NCBI GenBank assembly: GCA_013151495.1
Contig: JAADIE010000081.1
Span: forward strand, 1-46,619
Source of the DNA: Nitrospirota bacterium
GTDB lineage: Bacteria; Nitrospirota; Thermodesulfovibrionia; Thermodesulfovibrionales; JdFR-85
Direction of reading: 5' to 3'
DNA: 46,619 bases
The number at the start of each line of letters is the position of its first letter. The stretch's first letter is position 1. The notes below the pieces were generated by a model. The model was not told the origin of the DNA and searched no databases. It saw only the letters and a program-made list of their open reading frames with translations. Of the stretch, positions 10,241-18,877 are shown piece after piece. A program made the position numbers and the translations under genes.

Positions 10241-10428
10241 AACTCTTCTTTTTCAACTATCTCCAGTACCTTTCTTTCCTTGTAAGAGCCACAGCTAAGA
10301 CAAACACGGTGTGGTAACTTGTATTCACCACACTCGGGGCATTTGACCATTGTGGGTATGCTTCCCTTCCAGTTTGCCCTTCTTTTGTCTCTACGACACC
10401 TTGAGTGTCTTGAATGTGGGTTTGCCAT
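10237..10428 (-). CDS. rpmF: 50S ribosomal protein L32
   Basis: 63 aa, HSRHSRCRRDKRRANWK and CPECGEYKLPHRVCLSCG. Confidence 0.95.
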   Translation of the reverse strand: MANPHSRHSRCRRDKRRANWKGSIPTMVKCPECGEYKLPHRVCLSCGSYKERKVLEIVEKEEL

Positions 10429-10429
10429 C

Positions 10430-10966
10430 TCAGTTCTCCTTTCTGTCTGAGAGTAGTTTCTTCAGTATTTCGAATCGTGGATCTATGCTGGTTTGGTTGC
10501 AAGAGCAGTTTTGAAGGTTCAGATCCTCACCGCATACAGGACAAAGCCCTTTGCAGTCATCGCTACAAAGAGGCTTCATCGGGAGGTTAAGGATAAGCTG
10601 CTCCCTGATAACATCCTCTATGTCGATTTCATCATTTCTGTAAAAGGCAATGTCCGACTCATCAGGACTAAGCTCATGAGCCTCCTCATCACCCATTTCC
10701 TCTATTGGTAGATAAATAAGCTCAACATCAACGGAGAGGTCCTTTTCGAATTCGATCAGACACCGACTACACTGAAGGGTTACCCTGCCTGTGATGTTGC
10801 CTTTGATGCTAAGCTCCTCTTCAACACGGTTCAGTACCAGTGATGCCCGCACATCTCCTACCGGCCTCAGCAGGCTGTTTCCTTCAAGGGGCTCTGAGAA
10901 CTCAATCTCGAGGCCCTCATCCTCGATCTCAGTTATTATTATTTTCATTCTTTCCTCTGTTATCAT
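10430..10966 (-). CDS. YceD/DUF177 family protein
   Basis: Position directly upstream of rpmF, CSRC...CSDDCKGLCPVCGEDLN pattern. Confidence 0.9.
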   Translation of the reverse strand: MITEERMKIIITEIEDEGLEIEFSEPLEGNSLLRPVGDVRASLVLNRVEEELSIKGNITGRVTLQCSRCLIEFEKDLSVDVELIYLPIEEMGDEEAHELSPDESDIAFYRNDEIDIEDVIREQLILNLPMKPLCSDDCKGLCPVCGEDLNLQNCSCNQTSIDPRFEILKKLLSDRKEN

Positions 10967-11022
10967 AGTGTACAGGACATATTATTTTATCATTATTGGT
11001 AAATATGAAGATACCCTCTGAT

Positions 11023-11052
11023 TTGAGATTTTAAGGGAATTAAAATTATAAT
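11023..11052 (+). promoter_or_regulatory. Putative sigma70 promoter for acylphosphatase-bioB
   Basis: TTGAGA (11023-11028)-N18-TATAAT (11047-11052). Confidence 0.6.
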
Positions 11053-11074
11053 GTTTAATAAAAAAGGTTGTCAA
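11045..11074 (-). promoter_or_regulatory. Putative sigma70 promoter for yceD-rpmF-plsX-fabH
   Basis: Minus strand TTGACA-N18-TATAAT, both hexamers perfect consensus. Confidence 0.7.
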
Positions 11075-11104
11075 TAGGTTCTGAAAAAGTTAAGGGGGTT
11101 TATT

Positions 11105-11383
11105 ATGGCAAAAATCAGAGTGCATCTTTATATTGAGGGGAAGGTACAGGGGGTGTGGTACAGGGCCTTTACCAGGGATGTGGCCACAAAATATGGAATA
11201 AGGGGATGGGTTAGAAACCTCCCCGATGGCAGGGTAGAGGCTGTATTTGAGGGTGATGAAAGTGATATTGAAAAGGCTATTGCCGAGTGTTATAAGGGGC
11301 CACCTGCAGCGGTAGTAACAAACATAGATATCAAAAAGGAACCTTTTAAAGGAGAATTTAATGGTTTTGAGATCAGATACTGA
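11105..11383 (+). CDS. Acylphosphatase
   Basis: GKVQGVWYRAFTRDVATKYGIRGWVRNLPDGRVEAVFEG. Confidence 0.95.
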   Translation: MAKIRVHLYIEGKVQGVWYRAFTRDVATKYGIRGWVRNLPDGRVEAVFEGDESDIEKAIAECYKGPPAAVVTNIDIKKEPFKGEFNGFEIRY

Positions 11384-12335
11384 AAATAAAGATATCTTTG
11401 ACGCACTGATAACAGGCGAGCCTGTTCCGGATGATACAGTAGTAGAATTCATAAGTACCTCTCCTATTCATCAGGTTTTTGCATTAGCATCAGAGTTGAG
11501 GGCAAGATATCGTGGAAACAAGGTGGACCTGTGTTCGATCATTAATGCAAAATCTGGCAAATGCCCTGAGGACTGTAAATACTGCGCCCAGTCAATACAC
11601 TACCAGACCGGGGCTGAAAGCTATGGTCTACTTGACAGGGAGAGGATCCTCGAGCAGGCCAGAGAGGCTAAAAAATGGGGCGCAAAGAGGTTTTGTATAG
11701 TAACAAGTGGCAAGCGGCCAAGTCCTAAGGAGCTTGAAAGAATAGCAGACTGTATTGCCAGTATAAAGGAAATTGGTCTTCTACCATGTGCTACCCTCGG
11801 TATACTATCAAGGGAAGATCTACAACTGCTAAAAGAGGCTGGCCTGAACAGATACCATCACAATCTTGAGACCTCAAGGAGCTTCTTTCCTGAGGTATGT
11901 TCAACCCATAGCTATGATGAAAAACTGAAGACCATAGAGGCTGTTAAGGAACTTGGTCTTTCGCTTTGCTGTGGAGGAATTTTTGGTCTTGGCGAAGACT
12001 GGCAACATAGAATGGAGATGGCAAGAGAGCTTAAAAGGATTGGGCCAGACTCAGTGCCAATAAACTTTCTGATCCCTATAAAGGGTACCCCCCTTGGTAG
12101 AAGACCCAAGCTTAATCCGGTGGAGGCCTTGAGGGTGGTGGCCCTTTTCAGGATAGTTTTGCCTGACGCTGAGGTGAGGGTGTGTGGCGGACGTTTGCAG
12201 GTGCTTGGTGAGTTTAATTCCATGATCTTCATGGCTGGGGCAGATGGCCTGCTGGTGGGAAACTATCTGACACAACCAGGCAGAGTGGTTGAGGACGACC
12301 TACGAATAATCAGGGCCCAGGGGCTTAGTTATTGA
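11361..12335 (+). CDS. bioB: Biotin synthase (radical SAM)
   Basis: KSGKCPEDCKYCAQS motif, YHHNLETSRSFFPEVCSTHSYDE, LLVGNYLT C-terminus. Confidence 0.96.
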   Translation: MVLRSDTENKDIFDALITGEPVPDDTVVEFISTSPIHQVFALASELRARYRGNKVDLCSIINAKSGKCPEDCKYCAQSIHYQTGAESYGLLDRERILEQAREAKKWGAKRFCIVTSGKRPSPKELERIADCIASIKEIGLLPCATLGILSREDLQLLKEAGLNRYHHNLETSRSFFPEVCSTHSYDEKLKTIEAVKELGLSLCCGGIFGLGEDWQHRMEMARELKRIGPDSVPINFLIPIKGTPLGRRPKLNPVEALRVVALFRIVLPDAEVRVCGGRLQVLGEFNSMIFMAGADGLLVGNYLTQPGRVVEDDLRIIRAQGLSY

Positions 12336-12345
12336 GGCCTGAACC

Positions 12346-13332
12346 GTGAAGCCCACCTTTCACTGCCGAGTGGTAAATGGTCTTTTTGATGATCCTGTTT
12401 TGTATGTGAGAATAATCCGAGAGGGTAAGGCCCTGCTCTTTGATGCAGGTGACATCTGGGCACTAAATGCCAGAGAGATTCACAAAATAGCCCATGTATT
12501 TATTTCTCACACCCATATAGACCACTTTATCGGATTTGACAGGCTGCTAAGGATACTATTACGCAGAATCTGGCCGCTATATATCTATGGACCAGAAGGA
12601 ATTATAGAATCTATTAAAGGAAGACTCTCTGGTTATACATGGAACCTTATACAGGAATACCCACTTGAGTTTTATGTCCAAGAAGTAAGGCCTGAGAGCA
12701 TAGTCACAGTAAGGTTTTCCGCTTCTGAAGGCTTTGAGCCAGTACAGCTTTATAACCGAGAAAACAGTGGCATCGTTTATGAAAACGAGCTCTTTCATGT
12801 AAAGGCCGAGATCTTAGACCATGGTATCCCTGTACTTGGCTTTTGCCTTCAGGAAAAGGAGCATCTTAATGTTGATCCGGTAAGGTTAAAGGAACTATCC
12901 CTGCCAGTGGGCCCATGGCTTGGCAGACTCAAGGAGGCAATAAGAACTGGTAATCTCACAGAGGATATTCCTGTTACTGAGCAGGGCAAAGTGGTCAGGG
13001 CCGAGGATATGCTCAAACAGGGAGTTGTTAAAAAGACCCGGGGGCAGAGGATTGCCTATGTGGTGGATGTGGCTCCAACAGAGGATAACATCGACAAGAT
13101 CAAGGCCCTTGTGTCAGAGGCTGATCTGCTTTACATTGAGGCTTATTTCCTCGAAGAGGACAGAGACAGAGCTGTGGAGCGTCGTCATCTTACAGCATCC
13201 CTTGCTGGAAGGATTGCGGCAGAGGCTAAAGTGAAAAGAGTGATTCCTCTTCATGTGTCGCCAAAATACAAGGGACGAGAAGTTGAGGTGATTCAAGAGG
13301 TACAACAATTTTACAATATGCTCAAACATTAA
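12346..13332 (+). CDS. MBL-fold (RNase Z-like) metallohydrolase
   Basis: HVFISHTHIDHFIGFDRLLRIL, GTG start, C-terminal HxS-like IPLHVSPKYKG. Confidence 0.85.
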   Translation: MKPTFHCRVVNGLFDDPVLYVRIIREGKALLFDAGDIWALNAREIHKIAHVFISHTHIDHFIGFDRLLRILLRRIWPLYIYGPEGIIESIKGRLSGYTWNLIQEYPLEFYVQEVRPESIVTVRFSASEGFEPVQLYNRENSGIVYENELFHVKAEILDHGIPVLGFCLQEKEHLNVDPVRLKELSLPVGPWLGRLKEAIRTGNLTEDIPVTEQGKVVRAEDMLKQGVVKKTRGQRIAYVVDVAPTEDNIDKIKALVSEADLLYIEAYFLEEDRDRAVERRHLTASLAGRIAAEAKVKRVIPLHVSPKYKGREVEVIQEVQQFYNMLKH

Positions 13333-14398
13333 ATCGGAAGTTTATTATATCTCCGTCCTTTATCTCATAGGTCTTTCCCTCAAGCCTTACAAGACCACGC
13401 TGACGAGCCTCGGCCATGCTACCAGCATCTATAAAATCCCTGTAATTTACCACCTCTGCACGAATGAATCCACGCTCCATATCAGAATGTATTTTACCAG
13501 CTGCCTGGGGTGCAAGGGTTCCCTGTTTAATAGTCCATGCCCTTACCTCATCCTCACCAACTGTAAAAAAGGATATAAGGCCTAGATGACCATAACAGAC
13601 CCTGATTAGCCTGTGCATGGCAGGCTCTTTTATACCAAGCTCCTCAAGAAAGGCGGTCTGTTCGTCGGGTTCAAGCTGGGCAAGCTCCATCTCGATCTTT
13701 CCAGAAAGGGCAATTACAGGGTCCTTATACCTCTTTCTGAACTCCTCGGTAAGTCTCTTTTCATCCTCTGTATTAAAGGTTTTTTCATCCAGATTTATCA
13801 CTATAACCTCTGGCTTTATGGTTATAAACTGAAGATGTCGAAGGGCCTTAAGCTCATCCTCTGTAAACTGCACATCCCTTAGCGGTTTTTCAGCCTCCAG
13901 GGCCTCTTTACATTTTGACAATACCTCCTCTTCCTTAGGGTCGGGCTTTTTGCCCTTTTTCTTTGCCTCGCTAATTCGCTCAAGACGTTTATCCACAAGC
14001 TCAAGGTCAGAAAATATAAGTTCCAGCTTTATAGTCTCTGCATCCTGTATGGGGTTTACCTCTCCCAATGGGTGTACTACCGAATCATCCTGAAAGGCCC
14101 TTACCACATGGACAACAGCATCAACATCCTTCAGAAGATCAAGGACCTTTCGGTTCTGCTGGAGGTCTCCCTTTGTAATTCCAAGATAGTCCACATACTC
14201 CACAGTGGCATAGGTTGTCTTCTTTGGTTTGTATATCTCGGAGAGTCTGTCAACCCTTTCATCCGGAACCTTTACCACTGCTATGTGAGGTTCTGCTTCA
14301 GTTGTAGAATAAACAGTGGTTGGGATATCCATTCCAGTCAGGGCATTGAAGATGGTGGTCTTGCCAACATTAGATGCACCAAGTATACCTATTTTCAT
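13322..14398 (-). CDS. ychF: Ribosome-binding GTPase/ATPase YchF
   Basis: GASNVGKTTIFNALTG P-loop and C-terminal TGS domain (FFTVGEDEVRAWTIKQGTLAPQAAGKIHSDMERGFIRAEV). Confidence 0.93.
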   Translation of the reverse strand: MKIGILGASNVGKTTIFNALTGMDIPTTVYSTTEAEPHIAVVKVPDERVDRLSEIYKPKKTTYATVEYVDYLGITKGDLQQNRKVLDLLKDVDAVVHVVRAFQDDSVVHPLGEVNPIQDAETIKLELIFSDLELVDKRLERISEAKKKGKKPDPKEEEVLSKCKEALEAEKPLRDVQFTEDELKALRHLQFITIKPEVIVINLDEKTFNTEDEKRLTEEFRKRYKDPVIALSGKIEMELAQLEPDEQTAFLEELGIKEPAMHRLIRVCYGHLGLISFFTVGEDEVRAWTIKQGTLAPQAAGKIHSDMERGFIRAEVVNYRDFIDAGSMAEARQRGLVRLEGKTYEIKDGDIINFRFNV

Positions 14399-14410
14399 CT
14401 ATCGACTCCT

Positions 14411-15109
14411 TTATCCAAGCTTTATTTCTGCCTCCGATGGCCTGATGTATCTGGGCGTAAGGGACACAGGGTCTGAAAACTCTCCCCTTTCAGCCAGCGG
14501 TATAGCTAAAACTGCAACAGTGCTTGCCAGAGGACTCATAAGTGAATCAGGGGCAAACACTGCCCTGTCTCCCAGGGCCTCGACTATCTGCTCACGATAT
14601 TTAATGGCTCCACTACCTGCAAATGCCGTCCTGTCCTCAATACTGGACAGAACTTTACTTATTGGGCATACCATATCCGGAGTAAGCCGTTTGATCGCTT
14701 TGGAGTTGCTGCTGAACACAGCAGCATAGACCTCCTTTTTCCTTGCATCAAATAAAGGACAGATGAGGCCACTGAATTGTACAAACTGGTAGGCAAATGC
14801 CTCAAGAGATGACAGGGCAACAAGTGGTTTCCCTGTGCTGTAGCAGAGCCCCTTTGCCGTACTCAACCCGACCCTTAGGCCTGTAAAAGAGCCAGGACCA
14901 ATACCAAGGGAAATGAAGTCTATATCTTCAAGGGAAAGCCCGGAGTTCTTAAAGAGATAAGATATGGATGGTAAAAGAGTAGCGGAATGTCTCTTTATCT
15001 TCCCAAGGCGCACCTCAGCAAGTATGCCCATTGAAGAATCATACAGGCATACACTACCGATTTCTGTGGATGTCTCAATTGCAAGTGTAATCATGCTTGG
15101 AAGATTCAA
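14411..15109 (-). CDS. tsaB: tRNA threonylcarbamoyladenosine biosynthesis protein TsaB
   Basis: ITLAIETSTEIGSVCL, GIGPGSFTGLRVGLSTAKGL. Confidence 0.93.
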   Translation of the reverse strand: MNLPSMITLAIETSTEIGSVCLYDSSMGILAEVRLGKIKRHSATLLPSISYLFKNSGLSLEDIDFISLGIGPGSFTGLRVGLSTAKGLCYSTGKPLVALSSLEAFAYQFVQFSGLICPLFDARKKEVYAAVFSSNSKAIKRLTPDMVCPISKVLSSIEDRTAFAGSGAIKYREQIVEALGDRAVFAPDSLMSPLASTVAVLAIPLAERGEFSDPVSLTPRYIRPSEAEIKLG

Positions 15110-15843
15110 TGCGTCTTTAGAAGACGATTAAAACGGGCCCTCATCAGGCCAAGGTATTTATTCAGGACATGGTCCCGTGATAAAAAGGGTATCACAGGTG
15201 TACACCTGATACCAAGCAGCGTTAGCTCATTTATTATTGCCTCATTACCTGAATCATATCCGAGTCCTGTACGAAAAGAGTTTATTGCTGACCTTTTGTC
15301 ACCCTGCAAGAGCTGAACCTTTCCAAGATGCAGGTAAAGGGTTGGTAAAATCATTTCTGAGGTGGCTGTCCGTGTAGCTCTTTTAATGGCCTTTCTGCAA
15401 TATCTCAATGCCTCTTCAGTAAGGCCTTTTTGAGCAAGCAGATATCCATAGTAAGAGTTTAACAGGGGGTCATCAGGCAGCTCGTTCAGAGCCTGACGGG
15501 CAAGGTCAACAGCTTCATCATAGTTTTTCTTTGAGATCAAACGGTTTAACTCACGGACAATACTCTCCCGGGCCTCCAGAAAAAAGCGATTCTTTTTTAT
15601 CCTTTCAACAACGCTCTGATGCTGCCTGCTCATTAGCTCTTCTATATCATCAACATCGTCAGAGACCTTCTGGGTTATTGTTTTTAGATGTTTTCCACCT
15701 TTATAGATGGAGGTTTTGATAATAATGCCTTCCAGGTGTTGTTTGTCTGTAATAATGTAATAATTGCTACCCTCGTGGGATAGTTTGGTGCTGAACTCAC
15801 GATCTCGTTTTGATGTGATTCTTATTATTCCTCGTTTTTCCAT
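15106..15843 (-). CDS. TPR-repeat protein
   Basis: Tandem TPR-like helices (NYDEAVDLARQALNELPDDPLLNSYYGYLLAQKGLTEEALRYCRKAI). Confidence 0.75.
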   Translation of the reverse strand: MEKRGIIRITSKRDREFSTKLSHEGSNYYIITDKQHLEGIIIKTSIYKGGKHLKTITQKVSDDVDDIEELMSRQHQSVVERIKKNRFFLEARESIVRELNRLISKKNYDEAVDLARQALNELPDDPLLNSYYGYLLAQKGLTEEALRYCRKAIKRATRTATSEMILPTLYLHLGKVQLLQGDKRSAINSFRTGLGYDSGNEAIINELTLLGIRCTPVIPFLSRDHVLNKYLGLMRARFNRLLKTH

Positions 15844-15852
15844 ATTTATTAA

Positions 15853-17280
15853 TTATAACTTATTGCCAGAAAAGTTGTTTCCATTGTCCTGCTGGAACTT
15901 TACAGGCAGGATAAATCTGACCTTTGTACCCATGCCTTTTTGGCTTGAAAATTCAATTCTACCCCCGTGCTCTTTAATGACCTTTTTTGTCATGGCAAGT
16001 CCCAATCCCAGCCCCTGTTTTTTTGTTGTAAAAAAGGGCTCAAACACATGATCAAGCTGTTTTTCATCCAGTCCCTCACCGGTATCCGTAACCTCAAGTA
16101 TAGCGCTGTGGTTGTGTTTAAACAACTTTATTGTTAAATCTCCACCCCGGGGCATTGCCTGAATGGAGTTTAGTATGACATTAAATAGACATGTCTTGAG
16201 TAGTTCCGGATCTACCTCAGCATTTAAAGGTGAGTCCGGGTACTCTCTTTTTATGGTTATACCTGAGCGTTCGGCCCTGGCCCTGATCAGAGAAAGGGTA
16301 TCTTCTACAAGGGTGATGAGGTCTGTCTTTTCAGGTTTCAGTCTAAGTGGCTTACCATACTGCAAAAAACTTTCAACCAGACTGTCCAGTCTTTTTATCT
16401 CATTTTTTATATTTAATAGCAACTCCCTGGTTTCTTCCCTGCACTGACCCATCAGGTGGTCTATGCTGAGGCTAATAAAATTGAGAGGATTTCTTATTTC
16501 ATGGGCCACTGAGCGGGAAAGCTCTCCTATGGTCGACAGATGCTCTGCCTCTCTTAGACGCTGTTCAATCCGTCTTAGTTCAGCGAGTCTTGCAGTCATC
16601 TGATTAAAACTTTCTTTAAGTTCACCAATTTCGTCATTTTCTGTAACCTTCAATTTTACATCCAGGTCTCCAGAGGATATAGCACTTGCGGCAGAAACAA
16701 TTTCCTTAATAGGACGGGTATATCTTTTGGCCAACCACACAGTTGCAATAAATCCTATCAGCATTATAGTGGCTGTAACGAGCAGACGAAGCTTCATGTT
16801 TTTCTTCAGTACAGCCATAATGTCCCTGTTGCTAATGGTCAGATGAATGTAACCCTGATGCTCCCCCTTTATTACTATTGGCAGCACTATATGATAAAGC
16901 TGTCCTTCTTTGGTAACAAACTCCCCGAGCTCTGATTTGAATATCAGTTCTGTGATGTATTCGGGGGTGGTTTCTCCGACTTTAAAGGGGTTTGTGCTGG
17001 CCTGTATTCTGGTTTCGCTGTCAATAATGCTTATTTCCTTGATCCCTTCGGTACGCAGATTTTTAAGATAATTAAAGAGCCCCATAATATCCTTTTGTTC
17101 GGTTTTGGAGATCTCCTGAATGGCAAGATGTATTGCCTCGGTGATTTCAGTTGTTTTCTTCTGAAGCTTTTCTAAAAGCAGCCGTTCCGAGTAAAGCCCA
17201 AAAAGGGTCATCATCAGTATCAGAGATGCACTGAGAGAGACTATCATCAGGATTAGCTTTCGGTTAAGGGTCCATTTCAT
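15853..17280 (-). CDS. Membrane sensor histidine kinase (TM-sensor-TM-HAMP-HisKA-HATPase)
   Basis: H-box RSVAHEIRNPLNFISLSIDHL, N-box NVILNSIQAMPRGG, G-box DTGEGLDEKQL/GLGLGLAMTKK. Open frame reaches 17313; MKWTLNRKL start at 17280 preferred. Confidence 0.9.
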   Translation of the reverse strand: MKWTLNRKLILMIVSLSASLILMMTLFGLYSERLLLEKLQKKTTEITEAIHLAIQEISKTEQKDIMGLFNYLKNLRTEGIKEISIIDSETRIQASTNPFKVGETTPEYITELIFKSELGEFVTKEGQLYHIVLPIVIKGEHQGYIHLTISNRDIMAVLKKNMKLRLLVTATIMLIGFIATVWLAKRYTRPIKEIVSAASAISSGDLDVKLKVTENDEIGELKESFNQMTARLAELRRIEQRLREAEHLSTIGELSRSVAHEIRNPLNFISLSIDHLMGQCREETRELLLNIKNEIKRLDSLVESFLQYGKPLRLKPEKTDLITLVEDTLSLIRARAERSGITIKREYPDSPLNAEVDPELLKTCLFNVILNSIQAMPRGGDLTIKLFKHNHSAILEVTDTGEGLDEKQLDHVFEPFFTTKKQGLGLGLAMTKKVIKEHGGRIEFSSQKGMGTKVRFILPVKFQQDNGNNFSGNKL

Positions 17281-18337
17281 CAGAAGGCTCCTCCACGATC
17301 GTTCCTCCACCAATAACTATATCGTGCTTATAAAAGACAGCTGCCTGCCCGGGGGCTGGTGCCCACTGAGGTTCATCAAACTCAATAAAACAACTGGCAG
17401 GCCCTGTTTTTACAAGCCTTGCAGGTTCATCCTTCATCATGGAGCGGATTCTGGCTGTAATCCTTTCGACAGGCTCTGCTAGCCAGTGTACATCCTCTAC
17501 ATAGACCCTTTTTTTGAATGCCTCCTGGCGGGGTCCAACATAGATGGCGTTTTCCTCTGGTTTTATCTTTATTACATAGAGTGCCTCGGTAGATGGTACA
17601 TTAATTCCTCTACGCTGGCCTATCGTATAGTTGAATATACCCTTATGGGTTCCTATTTGGTTTCCATTTATATCATAAATGGGGCCTGGTCTTTGTGCCT
17701 CAGGCTCTATGGTCTTTATAAACCCTGAATATCCTTTCTCACCAGTGAAACAGATCTCCACACTTTCAAGTCGGTTTGCTGAGGGAAGAGAAAGTTCACG
17801 GGCAATGTGCCTGACATCATCTTTCAGGTAGTAGCCAAGAGGGAAAAGACAGTGCTCAAGCATCCAAAGGGGCAACACATATAGAAAGTAAGACTGGTCC
17901 TTGGCTGTATCAGTGGCCTTTGCAAGATTCACCCTGTCGTCTATCCTGAGCACCTTAGCATAGTGGCCAGTAGCAATAAACTCGGCCCCTTCTGTCCTGG
18001 CAACATCTTCCAGGATCGGGAATTTGATAAATTTATTACACAGAATACAGGGGTTTGGCGTGATGCCTTTCAGATAACCTTTTACAAAAGGCTCGATAAC
18101 CATTTCCATGAACTCTTTACGGGCATTTATGGTTTTATGGGGGATGTCGATAATTTCTGCAGACTCCCGTGCAGCATTAACAGCCTCAAGAGAACAGCAG
18201 GTTCGAGGATTAATTCGCCCACGGGTTTCAAAAAGTAGAAGACTTACCCCTAAAACATGGTATCCCTGCTTTTTCAGTAGATAAGCAGATACCGACGAGT
18301 CGACCCCACCACTCATTCCAAGGATAACCTTTTTCAT
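17264..18337 (-). CDS. mnmA: tRNA-specific 2-thiouridylase MnmA
   Basis: MKKVILGMSGGVDSSVSAYLL start, CILCNKFIKFP, GHYAKV, TIGQRRGI motifs. Start trimmed from 18394 to the Met before KKVILGMSGG. Confidence 0.94.
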   Translation of the reverse strand: MKKVILGMSGGVDSSVSAYLLKKQGYHVLGVSLLLFETRGRINPRTCCSLEAVNAARESAEIIDIPHKTINARKEFMEMVIEPFVKGYLKGITPNPCILCNKFIKFPILEDVARTEGAEFIATGHYAKVLRIDDRVNLAKATDTAKDQSYFLYVLPLWMLEHCLFPLGYYLKDDVRHIARELSLPSANRLESVEICFTGEKGYSGFIKTIEPEAQRPGPIYDINGNQIGTHKGIFNYTIGQRRGINVPSTEALYVIKIKPEENAIYVGPRQEAFKKRVYVEDVHWLAEPVERITARIRSMMKDEPARLVKTGPASCFIEFDEPQWAPAPGQAAVFYKHDIVIGGGTIVEEPSDEMDP

Positions 18338-18343
18338 GAAATA

Positions 18344-18352
18344 AGTATAACA
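18344..18352 (-). promoter_or_regulatory. Putative extended -10 promoter for mnmA
   Basis: Minus strand TGTTATACT, -10 ends 6 nt before the ATG at 18337. Confidence 0.45.
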
Positions 18353-18458
18353 AAAAGCCCTGTTCATTAAACTATCTAAGTAATAGGCACCCAATCTTTT
18401 CTCTGATATAATGTAAGAAACCCGGAGGCTTTACTAATTCAAGCTCCTTTTCAGGTGA

Positions 18459-18724
18459 CAAACTGAATACCCTGCAGGGTATTATGACCTGCATGATTGG
18501 GTTGGCAATGCAATGTTGCCAGCTGTAAATATACCTGAATCTATGAAAGCCACAGAAGGTCCTGGTCCTGAAGCTCACAACCGCCCTGGTTCCTTTATTG
18601 GCCCCATGGCTGCGAGTTTTGAGCCTTTCCTCCTGATGCTCTTCCAAAAGGTGATCTTGAGACAGCAGAAGTATATGGGAAAAGAGTGGCAGAGACAACG
18701 GTAAGATTTTTAAGAGATAAATAA
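18459..18724 (+). pseudogene. Frameshifted remnant of a protein-coding gene, family not identified
   Basis: Frame 1 EYPAGYYDLHDWVGNAMLPAVNIPESMKATEGPGPEAHNRPGSFIGPMAASFEPF continues after a one-base shift near 18626-18630 as PPDALPKGDLETAEVYGKRVAETTVRFLRDK-stop. Confidence 0.5.
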
Positions 18725-18877
18725 AACAACAAGACCTTCGTTTTGAATATAAAAGCCATCCCTTCCTTTATTGTGTTTGTGGGCTAAAATAACCGTAGTA
18801 TCGCATCTTTTTATTGATTGCACAGGTGCCTTTCAAAACTGTTTACCACAGGACAACTTATAGGGTACAATCTCCAT

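Noticed and set aside
18372-18698. 108-aa minus-strand ORF upstream of mnmA
   Set aside because: Overlaps the plus-strand remnant, which gives the more protein-like translation; no recognisable motif.
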